Of a DNA stretch of 64,000 nucleotides, positions 13,729 to 21,021 are shown one piece after another. The DNA comes from a virus, in IMG/VR virus record IMGVR_UViG_3300037189_015081, positions 52,682-116,681 of that record. One strand, given 5' to 3'. The notes beneath the pieces are model-generated. The model did no database searches. It had not been told where the DNA came from and worked only from the letters and a program-made list of their open reading frames with translations. Position numbers and translations under genes: made by a program. Every line of letters begins with the position of its first letter. Position 1 is the stretch's first letter.

Positions 13729-13907
13729 TGACACTGCGCGCGGTCATCGACGTCTACTGTGGATACTGTGATGGTGTCCATGAGACGCAGCCCGTCGAGG
13801 GAATCATCGATGGTGACAGTAAGTCCTTCAGCTGGATCGCGTTCTGCCCTGAATGTGATCTCCACATCGAGGGACAGGACTCGATCGAAAAGCTGAATCT
13901 CAAGTAG
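13728..13907 (+). CDS. Zinc-ribbon protein, 59 aa
   Basis: MTLRAVIDVYCGYCDGVHET near the start and AFCPECDLHIEG later form a classic two-knuckle zinc ribbon (C-x2-C, 28 residues, C-x2-C). Translationally coupled to the gene before it. The next promoter begins 6 nt after its stop. Confidence 0.82.
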   Translation: MTLRAVIDVYCGYCDGVHETQPVEGIIDGDSKSFSWIAFCPECDLHIEGQDSIEKLNLK

Positions 13908-13912
13908 GCACC

Positions 13913-13921
13913 TGATATAAT
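13913..13921 (+). promoter_or_regulatory. Extended -10 promoter
   Basis: TGATATAATTAGATATATC, 33 nt before ATG 13954. Confidence 0.75.
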
Positions 13922-13953
13922 TAGATATATCAAAACGACGAAAGGAAAATGCC

Positions 13954-14211
13954 ATGGGAATTTACTACCAGGACATCATCAAGGTCGAGGAGAAACTCTT
14001 CGAGGACCTGACCACTGCACTCGAGTGTGCACGCGCGGACTACGACAAGTGGTGCACGGTGAGCAAGAGCTACACCGAGCTGCGTGACGTTTTCCGTGAC
14101 GACGCGACTGGCGAGATCGTCATCAAGTACAAGTACGATGACGACCTTGACGAGTCGGAGCGAGAGGATCGCTTCAGCGTCGAGTGGATGGAAATCGCGA
14201 CCAGCGTCTAA
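13954..14211 (+). CDS. Hypothetical protein, 85 aa
   Basis: Acidic, helical first half (IIKVEEKLFEDLTTALECAR) and a second half with charged strands (GEIVIKYKYDDDLDESERED). No motif recognised. Single-gene unit. Confidence 0.8.
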   Translation: MGIYYQDIIKVEEKLFEDLTTALECARADYDKWCTVSKSYTELRDVFRDDATGEIVIKYKYDDDLDESEREDRFSVEWMEIATSV

Positions 14212-14215
14212 GACC

Positions 14216-14224
14216 TGATATAAT
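14216..14224 (+). promoter_or_regulatory. Extended -10 promoter
   Basis: TGATATAATTAGATCATC starting 5 nt after the previous stop. Confidence 0.75.
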
Positions 14225-14258
14225 TAGATCATCAACAAAACGACGAAAGGAAACTGCC

Positions 14259-14723
14259 ATGGAAAATATCCAGAGCAAGATCATCGGAAAAGCTCTCTAC
14301 CTTGAGCTCCGCAACGGAAACTACACCAACCAAATCATTCTGATGCCGGAAGGCACCAGCGCGGAGGGAAAGTACGTGCCCACAACCACGTACCGTCGCC
14401 GCATCTCTGAGTCGACGCCGCGCAAAACCTGGCGCGTCATGTCCAGCCTGTTCCGCAGCGAGCGAACCATCGATGGAACCCTCGTTCCGCTCGGTCGCGA
14501 GCACGCGCTCGCCACAGTCACAGATCGCCTTGGCTACACCAAGGGACTGTTCGACCAGCTCGTCAGTGGAGGGTACAGCATCTACAAGCAGCCCATCACT
14601 GTCGAGGTTACTCCCGAGGACCTGGTCGACGTGTACAACGCGAAGACTCCCTACAAGGTCATCGCGCGAATCACCCGTTCGCGCCGTGCGCTTGGCTTTG
14701 GCGAAGACCTCTTCGTCAAGTAG
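14259..14723 (+). CDS. Hypothetical protein, 154 aa
   Basis: ATG 14259 follows ACGACGAAAGGAAACTGCC. Strand-rich N-terminus (IIGKALYLELRNGNYTNQII), a basic loop (TYRRRISESTPRKTWRV) and a C-terminal basic tail (RITRSRRALGFGEDLF). It directly precedes the ATPase gene but has its own promoter. No family recognised. Confidence 0.82.
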   Translation: MENIQSKIIGKALYLELRNGNYTNQIILMPEGTSAEGKYVPTTTYRRRISESTPRKTWRVMSSLFRSERTIDGTLVPLGREHALATVTDRLGYTKGLFDQLVSGGYSIYKQPITVEVTPEDLVDVYNAKTPYKVIARITRSRRALGFGEDLFVK

Positions 14724-14727
14724 CACC

Positions 14728-14736
14728 TGATATAAT
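14728..14736 (+). promoter_or_regulatory. Extended -10 promoter of the MoxR ATPase gene
   Basis: TGATATAATTACATTACC, 36 nt before ATG 14772. Confidence 0.75.
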
Positions 14737-14771
14737 TACATTACCCAAACAAACGACGAAAGGACACGCCC

Positions 14772-15752
14772 ATGAATCCCACGGATTATGATGTGTTATA
14801 CCCAGGACTCGGAGAGATCCTGAACTCAGCTGCCACCCAGTCGGTGAACGACGACCTCGCGACACTGCTCGCGAAGTACATGGTCGACCAGGGCAAGGCA
14901 GTCGCAAAGACTCCCACCAAGAAGAAGGTTGTTCCAGTCGTGAACGCTGACGCACTGCTTGGCTCATCCAAGTACAAGCGCCCGAACGGCGACGACTACT
15001 TCACCCGCAAGTGGGGCGAGCACGATGACGTCGAGGTTGTGCGCAAGGCGCGCGACAAGTCACAGTTCATCCTTCTGTACGGTGCGCCAGGTTGCGGTAA
15101 GACCGCACTGGTCGAGGCCGCCTTTGGTGAAAACCTTCACACCGTTCTCGGTAGCGGTGACACCGAGGTCTCCGACCTTGTAGGTGGATACGTCCAGACG
15201 CCGTCTGGTGGATTCGTCTGGGAGGATGGTCCTCTGCTCAAGGCTGCAATCGCTGGTGAGCCGCTGCTCATCGATGAGGTTGGTCTCATCGACCCGAAGG
15301 TCCTGTCGATCGTGTACGGTCTGATGGATGGTCGCCGTGAGTACACTGTCACTGCGAACCCTGAGCGCGGTACCGTGAAGGCGAAGGATGGTTTCTACGT
15401 CATCGCCGCCACGAACCCGAACGCTCCTGGTGTTCGACTCAGCGAGGCGCTCCTGTCGCGATTCACCATGCACGCTGAGATGACGACTGACTGGTCACTC
15501 GCCAAGAAGCTTGGCGCTCCTGCCACCATCGTCACTGCGGCGCAGAACCTCGCGAAGAAGCAAAAGGAGGGCGAGGTAAGCTGGGCACCACAGATGCGCG
15601 AGCTTCTCGCGTTCCGTGACGTCTCTGCGGACTATGGCACCAAGTTCGCTATCGCGAACCTGCTGGCTGCTTCTCCTGAGATGGATCGCCCGGTCGTCGC
15701 TGACGTGTTCACTCGCGTCTTTGGCGAGGAGTGCCGTCCAGCCAAGATCTAA
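14772..15752 (+). CDS. MoxR/CobS-type AAA+ ATPase
   Basis: 326 residues. Walker A GAPGCGKT at 104-111, Walker B LLIDEVGLID with Asp168-Glu169, sensor-1 AATNPN and a later LLSRF that holds the likely arginine finger. The pore region GSGDTEVSDLVGG is typical of the MoxR/AAA_5 branch. These ATPases remodel or load cofactors into target complexes together with a von Willebrand A partner, which is exactly the next gene. The first 90 residues are an added N-terminal helical region. Target unknown. Confidence 0.93.
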   Translation: MNPTDYDVLYPGLGEILNSAATQSVNDDLATLLAKYMVDQGKAVAKTPTKKKVVPVVNADALLGSSKYKRPNGDDYFTRKWGEHDDVEVVRKARDKSQFILLYGAPGCGKTALVEAAFGENLHTVLGSGDTEVSDLVGGYVQTPSGGFVWEDGPLLKAAIAGEPLLIDEVGLIDPKVLSIVYGLMDGRREYTVTANPERGTVKAKDGFYVIAATNPNAPGVRLSEALLSRFTMHAEMTTDWSLAKKLGAPATIVTAAQNLAKKQKEGEVSWAPQMRELLAFRDVSADYGTKFAIANLLAASPEMDRPVVADVFTRVFGEECRPAKI

Positions 15753-15802
15753 CAAGCCCGGTGCCGCGGTTTCTTCGTCGTTCCCGCCGCACCGTTCCCC
15801 AA

Positions 15803-15835
15803 GGAGGGGGCCTGATTTGGGTTCAGGCTCCCTCC
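15803..15835 (+). terminator. Hairpin between ATPase and VWA genes
   Basis: GGAGGG.GCCTGA pairs with TCAGGC.CCCTCC; no T tract. The 145-nt gap otherwise holds only the next promoter. Confidence 0.6.
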
Positions 15836-15848
15836 ATCTAAAACGACC

Positions 15849-15857
15849 TGATATAAT
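15849..15857 (+). promoter_or_regulatory. Extended -10 promoter of the VWA gene
   Basis: TGATATAATTAGAACATAGC, 40 nt before ATG 15898. Confidence 0.75.
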
Positions 15858-15897
15858 TAGAACATAGCATAACGACATCTTGACGGAAGGACACGCT

Positions 15898-17682
15898 ATG
15901 GCACACATTCACTCTTCAAACACCCGCGCAGAGGCAACGCCATCCAAATGGCTCCGACTTGGCGCACAGCTCGGTGAACTCGTAAACACCTGGGCACATC
16001 GCACTGACCTGGTTGCCTACGTTGGTCCAGGCGCTGGTGGTCAAGCTCCCGCATGTTACAACCCGCGGCTCGCCGAGGTCGAGGTAAACGTAACCGTGGC
16101 ATTCGGTGCGGCAACCACTCCAGAGATGATTGACAACATCACCAAGCGCGACACGCAGTTCGAGTACCCCAAGGCAACAGGCGCCATCTACCACGAGGCG
16201 CTTCACGCCAAGTACTCACGCTGGTCGCTCGAGGATGCAGCACGCGAACTCAGCGAAAAGGAGCTCCAGGCAATCAACCTTCTCGAGGAAACGCGCATCG
16301 AGGCAAATGGCGTCAATGACGTCCCGAAGAACCAAGTGTTCCTTCGCGCCTGCGCACTGGAGATTGTTCTCGCTGACGCCGAGGAAGGACTCGGAAAGAT
16401 GACGTCCACTCGTGCGGCTGCCCAGCTCGCTGGACTCACACTCGCGCGCGTTGACGCTGGTGTCCTTGAGCGCAGCGACGTGGACATCATCGCTGACGTT
16501 CTCGATGGGATGCTCGGCGAAGACCTCATCATCAAGCTGCGTTCCATCTGGAATCGTTTCCAAATGCACGACCAGCACTATGACGCAACGCCGCTCTACG
16601 ACCTTGCCCGTGAATGGGTTGCGGTCGTCGAGGAAGCCGCCAAGGATGACGAGCCAGAGGGCACTGATGGCGAGGGTGACGAAGTACCCGAACACATCAA
16701 AGAACTTCTCGACGCTCTTGTAAATGATGCCGAGGCAACTGGGTTTGCTGCCGCAGACCAGGCTGCCGACCAGGCTGAAGGTGAGGCGTGGATCGAGATC
16801 GCTGGTGGAAAGTCGCGCGCGGCAAAGGAGCGTCAGGAAAACGCCAGGACTGCCACCACTGTCTTCAGCAAGGGCACTGGCCCGATGGCAACCAGCAAGT
16901 CAAGTTCGCGTCTCTATGAGAAGCGCAAGCCAACCTCTGAGGAGCGCGTTGCCGCGGTCAAGGTGGCGACCATGCTTGAGAAGGCGAAGTACCGTGAGCG
17001 CGACATGCACGAGATCCAGTCCGTGACTCCTCCCGGTCGCCTGCGCACTCGAGCTCTTGTTCAGGGCGCGGCACTCAAGTCTAAGGGAATCATGGCGCAG
17101 ACCGAGCCGTGGCGTCGTCACGTGCGCAAGCACACCGATGAGCCAACGCTCAAGGTTGGCGTGATGGTCGACATCTCTGGTTCTATGGGTTCCGCGATGG
17201 TTCCAATGGCTGTCACCGCGTGGGTCATGTCTGAGGCGTCTAAGCGCGTTCAGGCACGCGCCGCGATGGTGTACTACGGTAGCGACGTGTTCCCGACCTT
17301 GAAGCCAGGTCAGAGTCTCGACCAGGTGCACGTGTATACTGCGCCTGACGGAACCGAGAAGTTCGACAAGGCGTTCAAGGCGATCGACGGTGCGCTCGAT
17401 CTTCTGCACGGTGATGGCGCCCGCTTGCTCGTCGTGGTGAGCGATGGACACTACACCTACGAGGAGACCGCGCGAGCCGAAGCGTGGGTCAAGCGTTGTC
17501 ACGCTGAAGGCGTTGCCGTCCTGTGGTTGCCGTTTGACTCTGGCATGATGGCTCAGCGAGTCTGCAAGGGCACTGACGCGATTGTGCTCAGCGGTCGACT
17601 GGATCCCGCCGAGGCAGCAACCAAGATTGGTCAGGCTGCCGCGATGGCGCTGACCAAGGCAGGCGCACGCGCGGCTGCATAA
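15898..17682 (+). CDS. VWA-domain protein with HExxH metallopeptidase-like N-terminus
   Basis: 594 residues. The C-terminal domain holds a perfect MIDAS motif, D-x-S-x-S in VDISGSMGS (Asp425, Ser427, Ser429), and further VWA landmarks (VVVSDGHYT). The N-terminal domain carries HEALH (His99-His103) with LLEETRIE 27 residues later, matching a gluzincin-like zinc site. An acidic linker (about 235-300) joins them. The CobT/DUF2201 group combines the same domains. Partner of the MoxR ATPase upstream; separate promoters allow different amounts. Start at 15898 after GACGGAAGGA. Confidence 0.9.
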   Translation: MAHIHSSNTRAEATPSKWLRLGAQLGELVNTWAHRTDLVAYVGPGAGGQAPACYNPRLAEVEVNVTVAFGAATTPEMIDNITKRDTQFEYPKATGAIYHEALHAKYSRWSLEDAARELSEKELQAINLLEETRIEANGVNDVPKNQVFLRACALEIVLADAEEGLGKMTSTRAAAQLAGLTLARVDAGVLERSDVDIIADVLDGMLGEDLIIKLRSIWNRFQMHDQHYDATPLYDLAREWVAVVEEAAKDDEPEGTDGEGDEVPEHIKELLDALVNDAEATGFAAADQAADQAEGEAWIEIAGGKSRAAKERQENARTATTVFSKGTGPMATSKSSSRLYEKRKPTSEERVAAVKVATMLEKAKYRERDMHEIQSVTPPGRLRTRALVQGAALKSKGIMAQTEPWRRHVRKHTDEPTLKVGVMVDISGSMGSAMVPMAVTAWVMSEASKRVQARAAMVYYGSDVFPTLKPGQSLDQVHVYTAPDGTEKFDKAFKAIDGALDLLHGDGARLLVVVSDGHYTYEETARAEAWVKRCHAEGVAVLWLPFDSGMMAQRVCKGTDAIVLSGRLDPAEAATKIGQAAAMALTKAGARAAA

Positions 17683-17688
17683 CAAGCT

Positions 17689-17737
17689 CCAGTGCGGGGA
17701 CGGTTACCTTCCGTCAATCGTCCCGTCCCTGCACTGG
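17689..17737 (+). terminator. Long hairpin after the VWA gene
   Basis: CCAGTGC/GCACTGG continues as GGGACGG/CCGTCCC; 20 nt before the next promoter. Confidence 0.65.
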
Positions 17738-17756
17738 GTTCTCTGTCAGGGCGACC

Positions 17757-17765
17757 TGATATAAT
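17757..17765 (+). promoter_or_regulatory. Extended -10 promoter
   Basis: TGATATAATAAAACTAAC before ATG 17795. Confidence 0.75.
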
Positions 17766-17794
17766 AAAACTAACAACGACGAAAGGACAGCATT

Positions 17795-18034
17795 ATGGCT
17801 GAACAAATCTTCATCTCACACAACGGATCCGGAACCTTCTTCGGTCTGGACGACGACGTGCAGCTCATCAGCGCGACGGACGTCGAGAACAATGACAGCG
17901 AAGCACTTGTCTCCGGTGACATCTCCGACGTTGCGGTTGACTACGGGTACACGATTACGCCCGAGCTCGCACAGATTCTCTACGAGGTAGCAATGAACTA
18001 TCACGAAAAGGGAGTAGTACCCGTGATACAATAG
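17795..18034 (+). CDS. Hypothetical protein, 79 aa
   Basis: Acidic protein (FFGLDDDVQLISATDVENND) with a helical C-terminus (LAQILYEVAMNYHEKG). The last codons CCC GTG ATA CAA TAG contain the next extended -10 promoter. No family recognised. Confidence 0.8.
   Translation: MAEQIFISHNGSGTFFGLDDDVQLISATDVENNDSEALVSGDISDVAVDYGYTITPELAQILYEVAMNYHEKGVVPVIQ
18024..18032 (+). promoter_or_regulatory. Extended -10 promoter inside the end of a gene
   Basis: TGATACAAT within the codons for Val-Ile-Gln; drives the structured leader of the 18161 gene. Confidence 0.6.
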
Positions 18035-18041
18035 TATCTAC

Positions 18042-18109
18042 GGCCGCGGAGGCTACCACTAGTTTCCGCGGCCAAACACATACAACTGAATACCCGCGGC
18101 TGATGCGGG
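18042..18109 (+). promoter_or_regulatory. Two-hairpin 5' leader
   Basis: GGCCGCGGA/TCCGCGGCC (18042-18050, 18065-18073) and CCCGC/GCGGG (18093-18097, 18105-18109). They lie in an approximately 120-nt untranslated leader, much longer than other leaders here. Confidence 0.55.
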
Positions 18110-18160
18110 ACTGTGTGCAAGAAGAAGCGCGGGAAATACCCACGCAGGAAGGAGAACACA

Positions 18161-18757
18161 GTGACAAACAAGCAAACCAAAAAAGAACAACTAAACCAGC
18201 TCCGCGAAAAGTGGAACTGGGACTCCAAGGAAGCGATCGAAGACCGGGTCACTTTCATTCTCAACAAAGCCCGCCAGGATTACCTGCGGGTGTACGGCAA
18301 GGCGGACGGGATCGCACTGGCGCGGTATCAGTCCGAGCTACTGCACGAAGATCGTGCGGTCGGGACGCAGCGTGCGATCCGACGACAGGAGCGGGCACGG
18401 GCTCGTAACCTGATCCTTGAAACCTTCAAGGATTTCCCACGGGACACTGTCACTGGCATGATTGCAGCCGGGGTGGTAGACGAGATTACCGGGTCAGAGC
18501 CCGAGGACGTCTTCGCCCAGATTGAGCTCGATCCAAGCGTGGCACGCGTCGAGACAGGACCAATCAGCCTGCCTAGCCCGGGGGATATGACGGGTGCTGA
18601 CGGGTCACTATTTGACGACCTGACTAGCCCGACGAACCTTGGCGCGCTTTTTGGCAACCGGGTTGCCTTGTCAAGCAGGTCAGCGAAGGCTCGTGAGATC
18701 GTGCAAGCGGTTTCTGGATCTGTCCAGTACCCTACAACAGAGTACCTAGCCTCGTAG
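18161..18757 (+). CDS. Hypothetical protein with basic helical N-terminus, 198 aa
   Basis: GTG at 18161 follows AAGGAGAACACA. The first 90 residues are helical and basic (REKWNWDSKEAIEDRVTFIL; RAIRRQERARARNLIL); the second half is Gly/Ser/Asp-rich. A nucleic-acid contact role is possible, but no family is recognised. A 20-bp block in its coding sequence (18566-18585) is identical to one at the end of the winged-helix gene. Confidence 0.8.
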   Translation: MTNKQTKKEQLNQLREKWNWDSKEAIEDRVTFILNKARQDYLRVYGKADGIALARYQSELLHEDRAVGTQRAIRRQERARARNLILETFKDFPRDTVTGMIAAGVVDEITGSEPEDVFAQIELDPSVARVETGPISLPSPGDMTGADGSLFDDLTSPTNLGALFGNRVALSSRSAKAREIVQAVSGSVQYPTTEYLAS

Positions 18758-18780
18758 GTTCAAGCTACTCGTAACGGAAG

Positions 18781-18804
18781 TGGTCACCAGGTTACTGGTG
18801 GCCA
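18781..18804 (+). terminator. Hairpin
   Basis: TGGTCACCAG and CTGGTGGCCA around GTTA; weak T content after it. Confidence 0.5.
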
Positions 18805-18821
18805 TTTCTGTCATAGGTGCC

Positions 18822-18830
18822 TGATATAAT
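18822..18830 (+). promoter_or_regulatory. Extended -10 promoter
   Basis: TGATATAATTAGATATATC, 35 nt before ATG 18866. Confidence 0.75.
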
Positions 18831-18865
18831 TAGATATATCAACGCAATGACGAAAGGAGCCGATT

Positions 18866-19084
18866 ATGGCTGCTAATGAAATCCCTGAAACTCTGGTCAT
18901 CAACCTCAAGTTCTCTGTCGATCGAGACTGGATCGAGGAATACATCGCCGATGGCGAGGAAGTCACCTTGCAGATGATGCTTGACGCTCTTCGCGAACAG
19001 GCACTCGAATGGCTCGCAGATGACGCGTACAACATGGTTCAGACCGCTGACGTCTTCGACGGAGACGGAAACCAGGTCTGCTAG
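18866..19084 (+). CDS. Hypothetical protein, 72 aa
   Basis: Acidic protein with a strand-forming start (ETLVINLKFSVDRDWIEEYI) and a helix (MMLDALREQALEWLADDAYN). No family recognised. Followed directly by a double promoter. Confidence 0.8.
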   Translation: MAANEIPETLVINLKFSVDRDWIEEYIADGEEVTLQMMLDALREQALEWLADDAYNMVQTADVFDGDGNQVC

Positions 19085-19106
19085 TTGATTGGGTGTCACA
19101 GGCACC

Positions 19107-19201
19107 TGATATAATTAGATACATAAGCCCAAACCAAACGGTTTGGATATCCGGAGCGAAAGCACCTGATATAATTAGATACATCAAGCCAAACGGTTTG
19201 G
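19107..19201 (+). promoter_or_regulatory. Tandem promoters, each followed by a CCAAAC palindrome
   Basis: TGATATAATTAGATACAT at 19107 and again at 19167 (60-bp period). Downstream of each is CCAAACGGTTTGG (19134-19146 and 19189-19201), a 6-bp inverted repeat with one centre base. This looks like a duplicated promoter-operator unit. Confidence 0.7.
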
Positions 19202-19240
19202 TAAACGACGCAAGACAAAAACCGAAAGGACGTGATGATT

Positions 19241-19567
19241 ATGGCTACTGTCGAGATCACCACTACCATTACCACCCAGACCGAGGTCGCTGACCTCACC
19301 GGAACGAACGCAGCGGCCTTGCTCGCCGAGTTCGAGGAAACCAAGGCTGCCATCAAGGCGCTCGAGGAAAAGAAGGATGCTGCTGAAGCTCTCCTTCGCG
19401 AGCTGCTCGGTGACGCGGAGGTTGCCACCATCAACGGCGAGAAGCTGTTCAAGCTCGTACACGGCATGAACACTAGTTTCGACCGCGAGCTCATGAAGAA
19501 GGCATTCCCTGAAGCCTTCAGCGCGACGCTCAAGAAGAAGGCTTACACCTACATCAAGGCGATGTAG
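19241..19567 (+). CDS. Coiled-coil hypothetical protein, 108 aa
   Basis: Thr-rich start (MATVEITTTITTQTEVADLT), a clear coiled coil (EETKAAIKALEEKKDAAEALL), then LLGDAEVATINGEKLFKLVH and a basic C-terminus (KKKAYTYIKAM). The coiled coil plus short beta domain resembles small partner proteins of phage recombination genes, but no recombinase is nearby. Start could also be ATG 19235. Confidence 0.8.
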   Translation: MATVEITTTITTQTEVADLTGTNAAALLAEFEETKAAIKALEEKKDAAEALLRELLGDAEVATINGEKLFKLVHGMNTSFDRELMKKAFPEAFSATLKKKAYTYIKAM

Positions 19568-19578
19568 GTTCCCAGACT

Positions 19579-19660
19579 GGATACCGCACGTATGCAGAAT
19601 GTTGCACAACGCGTGCGGTATCCTCCGGCCCTGGTGAGAATCCCCCCTCTCATCAGGGCC
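19579..19660 (+). terminator. Two consecutive strong hairpins
   Basis: GGATACCGCACG/CGTGCGGTATCC (19579-19590, 19612-19623) is a perfect 12-bp stem. GGCCCTG/CAGGGCC (19627-19633, 19654-19660) follows. They separate the 19241 gene from the next one. Confidence 0.7.
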
Positions 19661-19709
19661 ATTTCCATTAGTGCGCGGTATCGTAGACACCAGGTCAACA
19701 AGGAGAATC

Positions 19710-19880
19710 ATGAACACAGTTGCTGAGTTACTCAGTGTGGTAAAGACACTCGCGCCTTACGCGCGGATTGAGCAATATCTTGATGGCAACATTGTCATCG
19801 TCCTCAATGCGCGGTTGGCAGATGACAACGCGCACCTTGAACCTCTGGACGCTGACGTTTTTGACGCGGCAGGAGAGTAG
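19710..19880 (+). CDS. Hypothetical protein, 56 aa
   Basis: ATG 19710 after AAGGAGAATC. Begins MNTVAELLSVVKTLAPYARI and ends acidic (DADVFDAAGE). The gene lacks the usual promoter and lies after the double hairpin, so it depends on read-through or an unrecognised promoter. The gene at 21022 also opens with MNTVKE-type sequence. Confidence 0.7.
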   Translation: MNTVAELLSVVKTLAPYARIEQYLDGNIVIVLNARLADDNAHLEPLDADVFDAAGE

Positions 19881-19906
19881 ATACCGCGCGGTCATTTGAA
19901 GTCGCC

Positions 19907-19915
19907 TGATATAAT
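19907..19915 (+). promoter_or_regulatory. Extended -10 promoter
   Basis: CCTGATATAATCATTAC, 35 nt before ATG 19951. Confidence 0.75.
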
Positions 19916-19950
19916 CATTACAGCAATACAAAATGACGAAAGGAGTCCTC

Positions 19951-20163
19951 ATGGACGCTACCAAACACGACTGCGAAGACGCCGGTGGGAACCTTGACTA
20001 CTGGGCAGAGACCTTCACCTGTGAGGACTGCGGCGCGGTACGCGCGGCAACTCAGAGCGAGCTTGATGACTACCGTGCCATGCTCCAGGAGGACTTTGAA
20101 AGGGACATGGCAATCATCTACCAGCAAGAACTCCGTGACGCCTCTGACGCTCTGGAGAGCTAG
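19951..20163 (+). CDS. Small zinc-motif protein, 70 aa
   Basis: Start at 19951 after ATGACGAAAGGAG (that ATG is part of the leader block). HDCEDAGG near the start and FTCEDCGAV (C-x2-C) suggest a Cys/His zinc site; the second half is an acidic helix (YRAMLQEDFERDMAIIYQQE). No family recognised. Confidence 0.8.
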   Translation: MDATKHDCEDAGGNLDYWAETFTCEDCGAVRAATQSELDDYRAMLQEDFERDMAIIYQQELRDASDALES

Positions 20164-20183
20164 CGCCCCGAGACTCGAGTACC

Positions 20184-20192
20184 TGATATAAT
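20184..20192 (+). promoter_or_regulatory. Extended -10 promoter of a three-gene unit
   Basis: TGATATAATAGGTACTAGC before ATG 20242. Confidence 0.75.
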
Positions 20193-20241
20193 AGGTACTA
20201 GCAACACGGAAACACAAAGACAAATGACGAAGGGAGTTGCC

Positions 20242-20424
20242 ATGGCAATTCGACTGACAGACGGAAACGCGTTCGCCATCATCGGTGAGGGACGCGAGGA
20301 ACTCAAAAAGCAGGGACGCAGCGATGAAATCGCCCAGTTCACTGCTGAAATGACCGCAGGTGACTACAATCACCTTTTGCAGACCATGCTCCGCTGGTTC
20401 CCAGACGTAGAGGTTGGTGAGTAA
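20242..20424 (+). CDS. Hypothetical protein, 60 aa
   Basis: MAIRLTDGNAFAIIGEGREE start, then a helix-loop-helix ending FPDVEVGE. The pattern (L-x-DGNAFAI-x-G, later YNHLLQT) is one I recognise from small phage proteins of unknown function encoded with DUF3846 genes. First gene of a three-gene unit; next ATG follows its stop directly. Confidence 0.82.
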   Translation: MAIRLTDGNAFAIIGEGREELKKQGRSDEIAQFTAEMTAGDYNHLLQTMLRWFPDVEVGE

Positions 20425-20772
20425 ATGAAGACAGCGCTTCGCGTCAACGCGGATCTCACCACTGAGGTCCTCGACCTGACCAATGACGAATACGACCAGC
20501 TCAGCAGAGCGGTGGATGGCTGGATTCAGGCCGTCAACCTAAACCCAAATCTCACCATCTGGTGTAATGAGGAAGGCAAGCTAAACGGCTTGCCAGTCAA
20601 CATCGCGGGAACAGCGGTCTGGGAGGAATACTTCGGCCGCACGGACGTAATCGTCGGAAACGTCGTATTCACTGGCACACCAGATGAGAATGGCGACACT
20701 CTTCCGCTCGCCGACTTCCAGGTTGCACAACTCCAGAAGATCGTCGCCAGCGTTCGCGAGCTGACGCAGTGA
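20425..20772 (+). CDS. DUF3846-like protein, 115 aa
   Basis: The C-terminal half contains NGLPVNIAGTAVWEEYF and later TDVIVGNVVFTG, the core of DUF3846 (L-x-N-x-x-A-x-x-l-W-x...D-x-i-x-G-x-vv). DUF3846 proteins are common in phage and conjugative-element early regions with unknown role. It abuts the gene before and overlaps the gene after by 4 nt. Confidence 0.82.
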   Translation: MKTALRVNADLTTEVLDLTNDEYDQLSRAVDGWIQAVNLNPNLTIWCNEEGKLNGLPVNIAGTAVWEEYFGRTDVIVGNVVFTGTPDENGDTLPLADFQVAQLQKIVASVRELTQ

Positions 20773-20960
20773 CCGAGCGCAAGAAGGCGAAAGGTGCGGG
20801 CGTCTGGGAAATCCTGGACGCTCACACCGGCGCACGTCTGAACAAGTTTCGTGCGCGGCGTCAAGCAGATGTCGATCGAAACATGCAAATCGTTCTCGTG
20901 GGTCTCGGTAAACAGCCAGACGACGTCAAACTCGTGTTCGTCGCAGACTGGGAAGACTAG
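20769..20960 (+). CDS. Small basic protein, 63 aa
   Basis: GTG at 20769 overlapping the preceding stop. Basic N-terminus (TERKKAKGAGVWEILDAHTG), then FRARRQADVDRNMQIVLVGL. Could contact nucleic acid; no family recognised. Confidence 0.78.
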   Translation: MTERKKAKGAGVWEILDAHTGARLNKFRARRQADVDRNMQIVLVGLGKQPDDVKLVFVADWED

Positions 20961-20982
20961 ACCGCGCGGTAACTAGAGTACC

Positions 20983-20991
20983 TGATATAAT
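20983..20991 (+). promoter_or_regulatory. Extended -10 promoter of a four-gene unit
   Basis: TGATATAATTAGAATATC, 30 nt before ATG 21022. Confidence 0.75.
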
Positions 20992-21021
20992 TAGAATATC
21001 AGCACGACGAAAGGACACCAC

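Noticed and set aside
19093-19293. Reading frame across the tandem promoters
   Set aside because: It is made of promoter and operator sequence and has no ribosome site.
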